A stretch of 64,000 nucleotides of DNA from assembly GCF_021155765.1 (NCBI RefSeq), contig NC_060110.1, positions 22,962,001-23,026,000 of the forward strand, read 5' to 3'. Each line of letters begins with the position of its first letter. Position 1 is the first letter of the stretch. This DNA comes from Diprion similis (lineage: Eukaryota > Arthropoda > Insecta > Hymenoptera > Diprionidae). The position numbers and the translations under genes are program-made. Below, piece by piece: positions 1 through 11,500 of this stretch. The notes beneath the pieces were generated by a model that was not told the DNA's origin, ran no database searches, and saw only the letters and a list, made by a program, of their open reading frames with translations.

Positions 1-1424
1 TTATAAAATTATTATAACCGTACGGTGCCAGTCGATAAAACATCTAAAAAATATATTGAACCTCACAATTAGCTACACTTACAGCAGCTGCGTGTAGAAT
101 CTCGTGATACTAAAAGTTTCCATGAACTCACGAACGTTAAACTGGTTTCTGACTCGCGGCTGTCAAGGCTGGTCACATAATTTTTCTCGTACGTTTTATT
201 ATTATTCTTTGTTGTTCCTGTTTGTGACTTGGTGTCAGAAGGCACGGCTAATTACAACCTCGAGTTACATTCGACGACGGTTTGCAATTTTCTTTTCTTT
301 TTTTTTCCAAATTTAGTTCTGTGACTATTACTTGTCTTCGATTTTAGTATTACATCGAGTCGGCAAGTCTAACAATAAGATACGTCGGAGAAAAAAAAGT
401 ATTTCAGGGACAGGAATGAGCATCAATTTGGAACCTTGCGAAAATTTGCTTCCTTGCTATTAACTAATTATTTTGCTTAGACATCCGTGGACGTGACATA
501 AGTATACGAATGTCAGACCTTGATATTCAACGAAACGGGAATTGATTAAATTCCTCACGCAGCTAACGAACGTCGGAATTTTTTTCTGAATACGTATAAG
601 TTTGCAAATCGTCGATTCGAGCAAGCGGGTTTTCAATTATCAAATTGACATGGAAATTTCGACGAAAAAACCTGTTCTATCTAATTTTTTTCTGTTTCAT
701 TCCTTCGTAAAGTATGAGTACAAATCAACTTGTTAAGATCTCTGCAAAAAAGCGGTCCGAAAATTTACATAAATTTTATGGCGTCACATCTGCGGGCAAA
801 AATGTTTCATAGTCATGAATTTTCCCCTAAAAGACAGACCAAAATTTAAGTAAAGTTGCGTGTCATCGTTGCTTGAAGAAACGAATCAACTTGTCATACG
901 ATAATAATTTCGAAAAGTGAATTTTTACTCGCGTACAATTCAATTTGTTAGATATAATGCAGTATACTGCTTACGTAGTGTAGAATAAAAATTTTACATT
1001 TTTTACCATTCAATATAATTTATACTCGTGCGTTGGGCCGATCAATTATACCTCGATAAAATGAACTGTATAATTAACAATCTTAATGTTAGACACTATT
1101 GCATATGTGTTTAGTAATAATTATACATCGACACCCATAATAGGCTTTTTTTATTTTCTTCAATACGAGCTACTCATTCTAAACATTGTTCGCTCGTTTG
1201 TCATGTAGCATATTTAAACTCGGTGTAGCAAAATACAGAACCAACAGGTTCTATAAAATTTTTTGTGGCCCTCAATTTCCAATTCTAATCGACTCGAAGT
1301 GATTGGTCGATGATCGGTCATGCTAATCGCGTAGTTCGGATCCCAAGCAACCATTTGAATATACATGTTTTCCTTTTTTTTGTCTCATTTTTTAATACCC
1401 CTGTATTTCTTCACTCGTCAACAG
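1..1424. other. Intron sequence of the truncated ABCG gene
   Basis: No exon for the N-terminal ABC domain could be found here on the + strand, so this is read as the end of an intron whose upstream exon is outside the window. The intron ends with a usable acceptor (CGTCAACAG) at 1424. The sequence is AT-rich with short oligo-T runs and no recognised element. Confidence 0.6.
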
Positions 1425-4400
1425 TGGACTGGACTCCTCATCCTGTTTCCAATGCATCTCACTGCTGAAGACTCTTGCTCGTGGAGGACGAACCATCGTC
1501 TGCACGATACATCAGCCCAGTGCGAGGCTTTTCGAGATGTTCGATGCTCTTTACACGCTCGCCGAAGGCCAGTGTGTCTACCAAGGATCATCGTCACAGC
1601 TCGTTCCGTTCCTAGGTTCTCTAGGCTTGAATTGTCCAAGCTACCACAACCCCGCTTCATTCAGTAAGTTGTGCTAATCACTGTGGGTGAAAGGCCTTTC
1701 GGAGCACTATATTGACCCTTCAGTCGTTGACATGCAAGTTCAGAAGCCAATTTCCGGTTCTCGCTTAACTGTGCGCTGAGAAAATTTTTATTTCTTATAG
1801 TTAATAGAATATTCTAGTAAAATACGTGAATTGTTACAGTAACTGATTTAATATCGTTGGAAAATTGCTAGAAAATATGATACAAGTAACTGTTTAGTGT
1901 GATTATAGTTGTCAATAACAAATTTTCTGGGTGCTACAGCATAAAATCTTTACGCCTAGTTTATTACATGGTTTTCAGTTGAATAAGGCTTTAACATCAG
2001 TTTATTGCTGCGTCAACTTCAAGTCGTCTCAATAGTTGCAAGAAAATATAGTGCAAGTAACAACAATTAAAGAAAATAGTCACATGTACTAGATTTTCTA
2101 GTTACTACGACAAAACTCATTTTCATTTATATCCAGAACTCTATTTTTTCATTATGGTAAAATATGAAAGTAGTTAAAGACTGTATGGTAACTAGACTAG
2201 AAATTGCTCTGGGTGCATACGTGCTGGTCAGAAATTCATTTTCATCAAGTGTTGATTAATATTCTTTCGTATCACCAAATCACAGTTATCGAGGTTTCCT
2301 GCGGAGAATACGGAGACAACATTAGAAATCTGGTCAACGCTATTGACAATGGAAAACGAGACATCAGAACCGGTTACCAGTTTCCTGCGATTGGCAAACC
2401 GGAGTCTCTTAACAACACGGTCTCTAATAATGACAGCAAAGCCACCGACGTAATTGACAAAAATGATGCCAATAACGTCACGGAAAAGTTTAATGAAAAT
2501 CTGAAAAACAATGGTACTATTAATTTCGTTATTCCGGGTTACGCTTGCAACGACATACCGAAAGAGAGTGAGTTTCACCCCCCAGTACAGGGAATGTTCT
2601 GTAAAATGAATTATTTCTCATTCTCTGGAACTGTTTCTATACCTCTTATCTTACAGGTCAAGTAACAATACCAATCAGCATTGAGAAAAAGGAAAATGTT
2701 ACAACAGCGTTACTCGATCAGGGCCTCGTTGTTGCCCCAGAAAGATATCCAACCACGGAATTAGTACAGTTTTGGATAATATTGAAGAGGACACTGCTGT
2801 TCAGCAGACGAGACTGGGTGAGTAGGCGATATTCATCGATTGATTTTTTTATCAGTAACAGGTTGCGATGTTTTGTGACAAGTTTAAAATTCACACTACG
2901 CATATCTGATTGAACGAATACGGTTTCTATCGATTCCAAGTCGTGCTCAATACCCAGTTTCAACTTCCTTCTGTCTCCCTCAGACTCTGATGTATCTTCG
3001 ACTCTTCGCTCACATTCTTGTGGGACTCTTGATCGGCGCACTTTACTGGGACATCGGTAATGACGGAGCCAAAGTTCTGAGTAATCTTGGTTTCTTGTTT
3101 TTCAACATGTTGTTCCTAATGTACACATCGATGACAATCACCATCCTATCTTGTGAGTACAGCAGGAATAATTCTTCAGCACTGAGCACGAGTTTGTTTG
3201 GTTTGTACATTCTGACTTAGTAATTGTCGCTTCCTTTCTGCAGTTCCTCTAGAGATGCCTGTTTTACTGAAGGAAAATTTCAATAGGTGGTATTCCTTGA
3301 AGTCGTATTACTTGGCGATCACTGTTTCCGATATTCCATTTCAGGTGAGAAAGTTTCCAAGCTCTTTTTATTAACGATTTTCGGATAAATTCTATCATTA
3401 AAGATATAAAACAACATTTTGGTCATATTTCATGCGACGTCTGAGACTTTGTTCTTTACCGAATATCCACTTCTTCTTTCCTCAGGCGATATTTTGCATT
3501 ATTTATGTGAGCATCGTTTACTTCCTGACGAGCCAACCTGCGGAGGTGATGAGATTCAGCATGTTCCTCGGAGCCTGTTTGCTGATATCTTTCGTCGCTC
3601 AATCCGTCGGTCTGGTAGTTGGCGCAGCAATGAATGTCCAGAACGGAGTGTTCTTAGCTCCGGTGATGTCGGTACCGTTCCTCCTGTTCTCAGGCTTCTT
3701 TGTCAGCTTTGATGCCATACCGATATACCTCAGATGGATCACTTACCTGAGCTACATCAGATACGGTTTCGAAGGCACTGCATTGGCCACCTATTCATTT
3801 GCTCGTGAAAGGCTAAAGTGCTCTGTTGTGAGTATTACATGATTAATTACGACTATAGTAAACAACGAATGAAGATCACAGACGCTTTTCACAATTTTCA
3901 TTCATACAGTTTTAATTTACTCTATATCGTACTATTTGATGTTTCATTACTTCGCCGCCTTGTAAAACTTCACCAAAGCATTCGAAATTTGGCAAACTTA
4001 ATTGAAAAGCACTTAGCTAAAAAGCATTTTCTTTTCACGACCGACTAAATGATTGTGATCATTTCAAACTGTTTCTATGCTTAAAATCTATTTTAACACA
4101 GACATTCGATGTCGTCAGTGCTTAAAAAATATGTTTCAGTATCAGTGTAAATTAGCATGTGCATCGCAAATGTTTTGCAAAAGGACTTCTTTAATTTGAA
4201 ATATTGGGAAGAATTTGACAAGCATTCGCACTGTTTTAAATAAACTTAACGATTCTGACTCTTAGAAACTTTCCCAAAGTCTTCATTCGCCTACCAACTT
4301 TCCAAATTTATTTGAATCCCATATCTCCAAGCTTATGAGTATTCAACAATGTAGGTTCATATTCATATTCATTCATATATTCATTGACAAAAAACTGTTA

Positions 4401-4607
4401 GAGTGAATTTTTGTGTATAAAAATTGAGAAAAAAATGTCTGTCCCCAGGTTCACTGCCACTTCAAAAGTCCTAAGATAACTCTTCAAGAGTTGGATATGG
4501 AAGACGCAGACTTTACGCTGGATATTCTCGCCCTGCTATTGATATTCGTTCTGCTACGTATAGCAGCATTTGTTTTCTTACGCTGGAAGTTGAAGAGCAC
4601 CAGATAG
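1425..4607 (+). CDS. ABCG half-transporter, ABCG1/ABCG4-like (5'-truncated by window edge)
   Basis: This is a membrane ABC half-transporter of the G (White) family, which dimerises to export sterols, lipids or other hydrophobic compounds. Seven coding exons join in one open frame: 1425-1663, 2286-2567, 2657-2817, 2984-3152, 3244-3344, 3486-3827 and 4449-4607 (stop TAG), about 483 codons. The first exon starts inside the nucleotide-binding domain just after Walker B. It encodes GLDSSS (D-loop), [14 protein letters not shown] (H-loop histidine) and a C-terminal NBD segment ending NPASF. Exon 2 carries a long Asn/Asp-rich linker. The later exons give the transmembrane domain, including [33 protein letters not shown] and the ABCG1-like tail [14 protein letters not shown] followed by a last membrane segment and a basic end. 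Exons with Walker A and the LSGGE signature are missing because they lie left of the window; I saw no candidate in 1-1424. Every junction is GT-AG and phase-consistent. Substrate is unknown. Confidence 0.93.
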
Positions 4608-5189
4608 AGAAATATGAATTCGTTGATCCCTTTGACGGGACTATATATACGTAACATAATGAATTGTCATCTATACACCGAGAGTCAATATTAATTTTTA
4701 AATTCGGTAATCGTACTCACCCTAAATTCAGACACGACCATAACGTAACAGTGATATGCACAGAGCTGATTTGACGAGTGCAATTCAAGACGTTGTTGCG
4801 TCAGCTTTAGTGTTATCTCTTTTTTTTTTTCTAATTCCTTATTTAAGTTAATTCTTAGGTTGTAGCGCAGAGCTCGTGTACGAAAGAAAACTAACATAAT
4901 TTATTTATCAACACTGATGTTATAGTCATAAAAAAATTTGTCACATAAACATTGAATTGTTCAGGGTATTTTAGTTTTCCTCTATTTTTTTCCCACTTTT
5001 ATTGCTATACTCTTAGTCTTTTTTGTTTTCTTACTATTACTGTGTTACTTGTCAAGGCATTGTTTACTCATACATTATGCATCCTTGATTTATCTGTAAT
5101 TGTTTTGTAAAGAATGTAGTTCCGGAACAGAAAGAATTAAGTAAACGGCATAGATCGACGACGCTCAGTGGTTGAGATATCGCATACAA

Positions 5190-5195
5190 AATAAA
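5190..5195 (+). terminator. Candidate poly(A) signal AATAAA of the first ABCG gene
   Basis: A canonical AATAAA lies 583 bases after the stop codon of the ABCG gene ending at 4607. Another AATAAA occurs at 5987-5992. Either could end the 3' UTR; the sequence alone does not decide. Confidence 0.35.
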
Positions 5196-7758
5196 TTAAT
5201 ATCACTGTGAAAACGTACGCGAAATGATTATAAATAAGTATCTCAAGACTAGTTGAAATTGGGTAGAGTTAAATAAGTCTCAGCTTTGACATACAGAATG
5301 ATTTGGTGCATCACGTAAAGTATAATAATAATGAATCACGCAGGGGCCTTGAAAAGTATAGAATTATTCAATTTTTTAAATTTGTCGTTCTCCGTTTAAA
5401 GTTTATCTATTTAACATTAATGACTGTTTATGAAATTGAGTAACATTACTATCCACCAATGGCTGTGATTGTGAAAATTGAAGTGGAAATGAATTGAAAA
5501 TGAAAAGAAAATTAATGCGTAATAATTGTTGTAAGAAATTTTCGCTAATGAATTGTACTATTAAATCGTAAGAAAACTGCTCAATGAAGAAAATGAGGGA
5601 GAAAGAGTAAGCTTGTATATTATCTTGCCAGGTTTTGTTAACTTTTACGACCAAATATTGTCAATTTGTATAAAGAGTCACACTAATAAGTAATCATTTA
5701 ATAATTATTAAACGTTCAAGAAATTTTCGTTACAGCAATGGGAGGGTTTAAGACGCGATGCGAGATAACAAAGCGTTACTTTCAAACCCTGCTTCTACTA
5801 TTATATTGTATGTTCTCGTATTAGACAAAAGATTTAAGTAGACTTCGGATAGACCGATGAACTTGCTTTTTGTTTTTTTGTAATAGAAAATTAAGGGTTT
5901 CAGAATTCAGACAAACAATTCGACCAAGCGTTTTAGATGGATTACACGGGAATTTACTATTCGTCCGTAAAATATGAAGTTATATGAATAAAATTACTTA
6001 GCTCTTATTTTATTTGATATGAAGTAAGTGACAATTGTATAGGTTTCTATGTATGTGTGTGTTGTAAACTTATATACACTCGAAGCATTGAATGCCAGAT
6101 ATTTGTGTTATATGCCTAATAATGTTTATGATATTTTATAGTAGTTATTGAATGATAGACATATGCATATATATATATATACTATTTGTTAAAAATAAAA
6201 CTTGTCTGTTTTTTTACGTAAACATCTCGCACACTTCATTCTCAATACTCTCTGCTATTACTGAAATTACTTTTCTAACCATTTCCTCCCCACTGAGACA
6301 TATATTTTTCTGCGATACTAAAATAATTGCTAACATATTCTGGTAGACTGAACGACAATATTTTTCACCTATTGTTGTAACAGGGGTGACTTTAAAATAT
6401 GTTTTCACAATTGCAACGTGACATTACAGCAATGCATGGGTATACTGTGATTCCAATTGCATTGTGACTGGATCTTTCGCCAGATTATATTCTACAAATA
6501 TATAATCGAAATTTTTCCGCATAAATGTTCTTTCTTAAACGTCGTCGACGAAGTATCTCCACAACTAATGCAAATGATTCCGTTGCACGTACAACGGGTG
6601 AAATTATCGCGAAAGCAAGTGAATCCGATTTTTTACAGGTAAGAATAATGTGAAAAGAAAAGTAAGAATGGATAGGGAATAAAGAGAAGAGTAAAACCAT
6701 CGATTCAATATGTACATAAAATTATTTCGCTACCGTCGAAATACGTGGTTTATCATTCGTCAACAATGGGCGCTAGCTATTCGCAAAGTCATTCCCTGGA
6801 TGCATGCACGTATTTACATTCGCGCGTTACGTGCCACGGCCTAATGTGTCTGACCCAGTAGGGTGCAGCAAAAGAGTAAAAATAAGTAATACTATGCGGG
6901 AAGAATGGGAAATGAAGCAGACGTGCTTCATATATAATACGACGCGCAAGAGATTTGCAAAATCGGATAACGAGCTAAAAATACACAAGCTCACTCACAT
7001 AATCGTGAAACTTGGTGATAGAACAGCAATATTCTGGGTATTCACTTCAGGATATTCGTAACTATTATTCCTGGTTTCGTCTCAAAAGCACATTGGAGAC
7101 TATATACAGGGTATTCCAACATAAATTGTGCATTAGAATGTCTCGGAAATGAGGAATGCTATCGAAAAATTGTTCAAATGAGAACATCACAGTATCGAAG
7201 GGACACTTAATGCTGATATCAGTTTGGTTGCAAGTAGTGACCAGTCAAGAGAAAAAGGCAATAATTTGCAAGTATGCTAATTACGTGGACTGATAGTCGT
7301 TTGGCGTTATACGAGAGTTATATGAGATAGCGATTAGTCGGTCTAACGGCCACCAGACGTTGATGGTAATTCGGCACATGAATGCGCTCACTTAAACAAT
7401 AATTTGTCTGAAAATCGTCAAAAACGTTGGACTTGACTTTTCAGTGGTAACTGAGAAACATAAGGTGATAACGGGTTGTCTAGTCGAATTGACTTATACT
7501 TGGCATTTCAGAAGACATTCGCAAACATAAAGCATACTGCATGAAAAGTTTAAGTCAACTTTTTTGATAATCTATAGCCATTCAAAAATAGCCGAACTTT
7601 TGTTTATTTTGTGCCTACAATGCGTCAAAATTTGTTTAATTGAACAAAACGTCGACTTTTTGTAGTCGAATGATAGTCAGCCTCTGGATAAGTGTGCTAT
7701 TTGATCACCAGTTATGATTATTCGAAACTCTGAAATTAGTCATGACGCTCATTTCTGG

Positions 7759-8002
7759 GAAAAGAGTAGCAACAATAACAATTCTGAGGCATGGCAAGAT
7801 CCAGCGCAATACTCAGTTCGCCATACCCCGATATCCAACATCGGCTACAACTTTATATTCAGGGAAAGAGAAATTTGCTTGAAAAGAGTAGCAACAATAA
7901 CAATTCTGAGGCATGGCAAGATCCAGCGCAATACTCAGTTTGCCATACCCCGATTTCCAACATCGGCTACAACTTTGTATTCAAGGAAAGAGAAATTTGC
8001 TT
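7759..8002. repeat. 122-bp unit tandemly duplicated
   Basis: Two adjacent copies of a 122-bp unit, 7759-7880 and 7881-8002. Both begin GAAAAGAGTAGCAACAATAA and end AGAGAAATTTGCTT. By eye they differ at only about four positions, so the duplication is recent. No longer array is present. Confidence 0.9.
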
Positions 8003-8394
8003 GTAGTTAATAAACTATTGAAACAATCGTGCTTTTACCCCAAATGATTGTGATTGAAGAAGTACCTAACAATAAATAAGTATTAAAGTACGTGGATGTG
8101 ACATCGCTAATCCTAATTGCAATTCAAACAGAACACCTACGATGGTCATGACAAATTCCCGTGTATATAGTCTCTAATGTGGTTCAGCGATGAAAACAAC
8201 AATATATAGAAATATACAGCGAACATAATCTCAGAAGATTTTCTTTGCCTGGGGAAAAACTCCGGAAGTTAGTGCACGGTTTTCCCAACAGGGAGCACGT
8301 TCGATACTCGTCGGATTAGGAAGGGTGCGCAGAGTTTCTCGCAGACAAAACTTACCGGTGCTAGTATAAAACCCTATTCCGAACTGGATAGAGC

Positions 8395-8557
8395 ATACTT
8401 ACCTGGCGCAGAGGCTACTGTGATCACCAAGGCAGTTCCTCCAAGTCGAGGCTCCTCCATTGCACATCGGTCGAGCTGAAACTTGCGAATACCCCTAATG
8501 TGGGTATCTCGGGCGTAATATTTTTGTTAGTCGGGACTGCGTTCGCGCTGTCCTGGA
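8395..8557 (+). ncRNA. U1: U1 spliceosomal snRNA
   Basis: U1 snRNA base-pairs with 5' splice sites at the start of spliceosome assembly. The gene begins ATACTTACCTGGC, the invariant U1 5' end that pairs with the donor consensus. Stem-loop I follows (ACTG/CAGT stem around TGATCACCAAGG), then stem-loop II with the intact U1A loop core ATTGCAC. Stem-loop III (ATACCC/GGGTAT around CTAATGT) has compensated base pairs. The Sm site reads AATATTTTTGTTAG. Stem-loop IV closes CGGGAC/GTCCTG on GCG-TTCG-CGC. Length is 163 nt, the usual size. One oddity is the stem-loop I loop, which reads GATCACCAAGG where the U1-70K binding loop is normally GATCACGAAGG. Stems are intact, so it may be a functional variant copy rather than a decayed pseudogene. 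It stands alone between two ABCG genes. A TATAAAA stretch lies about 30 bases upstream; I could not identify a PSE confidently. The 3' end is set by homology and may be off by one or two bases. Confidence 0.93.
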
Positions 8558-11500
8558 TCTAATCATCTGAAAACAGAATTCGTGGGTCATATTTTTTCCG
8601 GCCCTTTGCCATGTTCAATCGATCTGGATATCTTACATTATGGGAGATTCTATCCACTTCTTCCCCCAACTAATGGTGAATATGAAATCTTGGATAAGAA
8701 CATCAATCGCTACACATCCGAATTCCACCCCCCTATAGAGTTTGAAAAACCCCTAATCAGTTGGCGTATTCACTCAAGAAAATGTGGTGAAAATCTGTCA
8801 CGTGATCTCCAAAATTACACTGAAATCGAGCAATATTTGAATAAAACTCTACATTAGTAATCATTGGTAACATGAAACATTATTTAGGATGACCGAAATC
8901 TCTGTAATTTTAAGGAATCGTATGAATTCTTAGAAGTCATGAGAAATCACGTATATAGTCAAAGTAAACTTTTTTCTCAACCAATTTCTCCTAATCACTT
9001 TTTATAAAATGCAAGTAGTCATAAAATACAGTTCAGTGTGTCAATTTTTGTGCCAGTGAGACACCCTTTGAAATGAACCTAGTGGAATCGGGAGATGGTC
9101 ATTAAATTCACAAATTGGCTGACATATTTGGAACTCTTAAAAAAAACTTGGATATTCATTGAAGTACAGCTTTGTTTTACTTGCGGAGGAATTTTTCGAA
9201 ATAGTTTTTTTACTTTGCTCAGCATGTAACTGTTATCAAGAATTCGTGAGCGGTGAATGTTTAAAGAACGTTTAATTAATTCATAAAAGTTGGACGAATT
9301 ACTTGCATTTGACATCAATAAATGAAGCAATAATTTTGAGGTTAGCAATAAGCAAGTTTTCGTTGTTAAACTTAACGTGCCTTTTGCCAATTCGAAACAA
9401 TTGATTCGTCATTCTGATTGTGTTCCGATATGTCAGTGGCTATCCTACTTGACTCTGAATGTTGTGAATTGCAGGTAAATAATGTTTACACTTAAATTGC
9501 TCGTTATTAAAAGTTAACAGGCGAAAAATAAAAGCGGACATTGCATTCTATAACTCGAAGACTTATATTTAAGTGTGTTTGATTTTCAAAGAATGTTAAG
9601 TCTTGATATATAATTTCTGACAATCATGGCGCTGACATTGTTGAAGTATTTCGATGAATTTGGAGCGAATGCTGACATTGTGAAACTTCGAACAGTAAGT
9701 AAAACTGTTCGTCACGTCAAAAACAATTTCAATTAACAAAAAATAAACAACTGACAATTCCATTTTGTTTTACAAGTTTCAATGCAAACGATTCAGCGTT
9801 TTACAAACAATCTGCAAGTTTTTTAATCGACGCGACTGCAAGGTCAAAATGATTTGATGTTGTCGATAGGAAGCTGTGCTACGATAATAATTAATTATTT
9901 TGTTATTGAATGTTTTCATATTCACAGAGATTCATAAGTGAACGAATTGCTAAAAGCAATTTTGATAATCCTGCCGGTCTCCCACTCTCACCGCATTAGC
10001 AAACAATCCATCGCCGAAATTATTCGTTGTTTATAATATTTTCGTCTGAACCTCTTAAATTACTTACTTGATAATTATGACACCCAATCAAGCATAGCAA
10101 TAAATCTACCTACGATGATACGACGTGTCACACGTCTCAATAACGAGATTCTTATCCCCTTTATTTTTGGCAATTCTGTAACTTACTTACTAATTACTTA
10201 CTAATTTATTGCGTTACATACTTCGTTGGTTAAAAATAATGAATTATTTTATTGTGTAAAAAACAATTACATAATCGGTACAAAGTTTCCGAAATTTCAT
10301 TAGCATAGCTATTTTACTTCCATTTGGGACACTCGTTATCCGCATTATTAAATTATAACAAAACTGTAGTCATTAGACATTATTTATTATTACTAGTGAT
10401 ACATTATTATCAAAAGTATGTAAGTATCAGTAAAAAATCTACGCACTCGTGTTAGATTTTTTAAGTCATAATAACAAGGGACAGATATTTCTGCTTAGAT
10501 CGCGCTATATGTTTGCGGGTATGTGCGTAGCTGAATGAACGTATTCAAGACCTCTGACTGCCTGGTGAATACATTAATTTGGAGTAATCATATTCATGCG
10601 GTGATGAATGTTACTCGAATAGTCCGAGGCTTCTACATCGAAACTTTCAGTTTCCAAAACCATCTGAAATTCATCGTTTCAAGTTCAAGTCAGCCACTGC
10701 ATTTTACGTATGTCTAAATATGCCGTCTGGATACCGGTAGCCATGGTTTGGTCATTGACGCAGGTCACGTATCCGGTGAATAAATTACTCAACCCGGTGA
10801 ATGAAAACGAACTTAACTAGTTCCAGTCTCTCAAGACTTCGAACGATGGAAATCGTTTCGAACTAGAATCAGTTCCCTTCGATTCACTTCACCGACACGA
10901 CGCATCAAAAGCATCTATCCTCCTTTCTAACCATTATTGCTTGCATGCAATCTCAAATGACGTCATTTTTCACATTGAAAGACGACTTTGTCTGATGTAT
11001 TATTTATAAAAAAAAAAAAAAAAAAAAAATCAACATTTTTCATGACTGCTGACTACTACTGAACATTTGGATGAATTCACGCCGCATAATCGCTTCTTCT
11101 TTGCTGCCGTTGGGTTTCGAAAATACTTCCCTCGGCAACGAAATTCCCTTCGAGATATTCGTTGTTGGGGAATAAATTGCAGAAAAACTGGAGGATCGGG
11201 GAGCTTTAAATTCTCCCATCATGCGCGGGCAACTCAAAGCTGTTGGACACCCTCGGCAACGAAGCTATTATTCGAACCGAGCTTCCAGCGCCTGATGTCG
11301 TGTGTCAGTTGCTCAGTCAGTTCCCCACGAACTGTGATCGTAGTCGGGTGATATTCCGTCCCATCCGTCGACCTGACTCGACCCGTCGTAATTAGCTTCC
11401 ATTAAAAATTTTTACCCGCGAAGTTCAAATTCGTACCGTAGCTGTTATCGCCCGTGACGTTCGTAGCGTGAATGAAGACCGAGAAAAGGGAAGTGGTTCG

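Larger units (their letters stand above)
4608..8394. other. 3' UTR and intergenic DNA upstream of U1
   Basis: AT-rich sequence with no open frame that looks like a gene. It holds the probable 3' UTR of the upstream ABCG gene and a short TA microsatellite near 6166-6182. A stretch from about 7105 begins ACAGGGTATTCCAACATAAA, which resembles a transposon end but has no partner that I could find. A 122-bp tandem duplication lies at 7759-8002. Confidence 0.6.

Noticed and set aside
2228..2578. 116-codon minus-strand open frame
   Set aside because: It is antisense to a real ABCG exon (2286-2567), whose sense translation matches the family and has correct splice sites.
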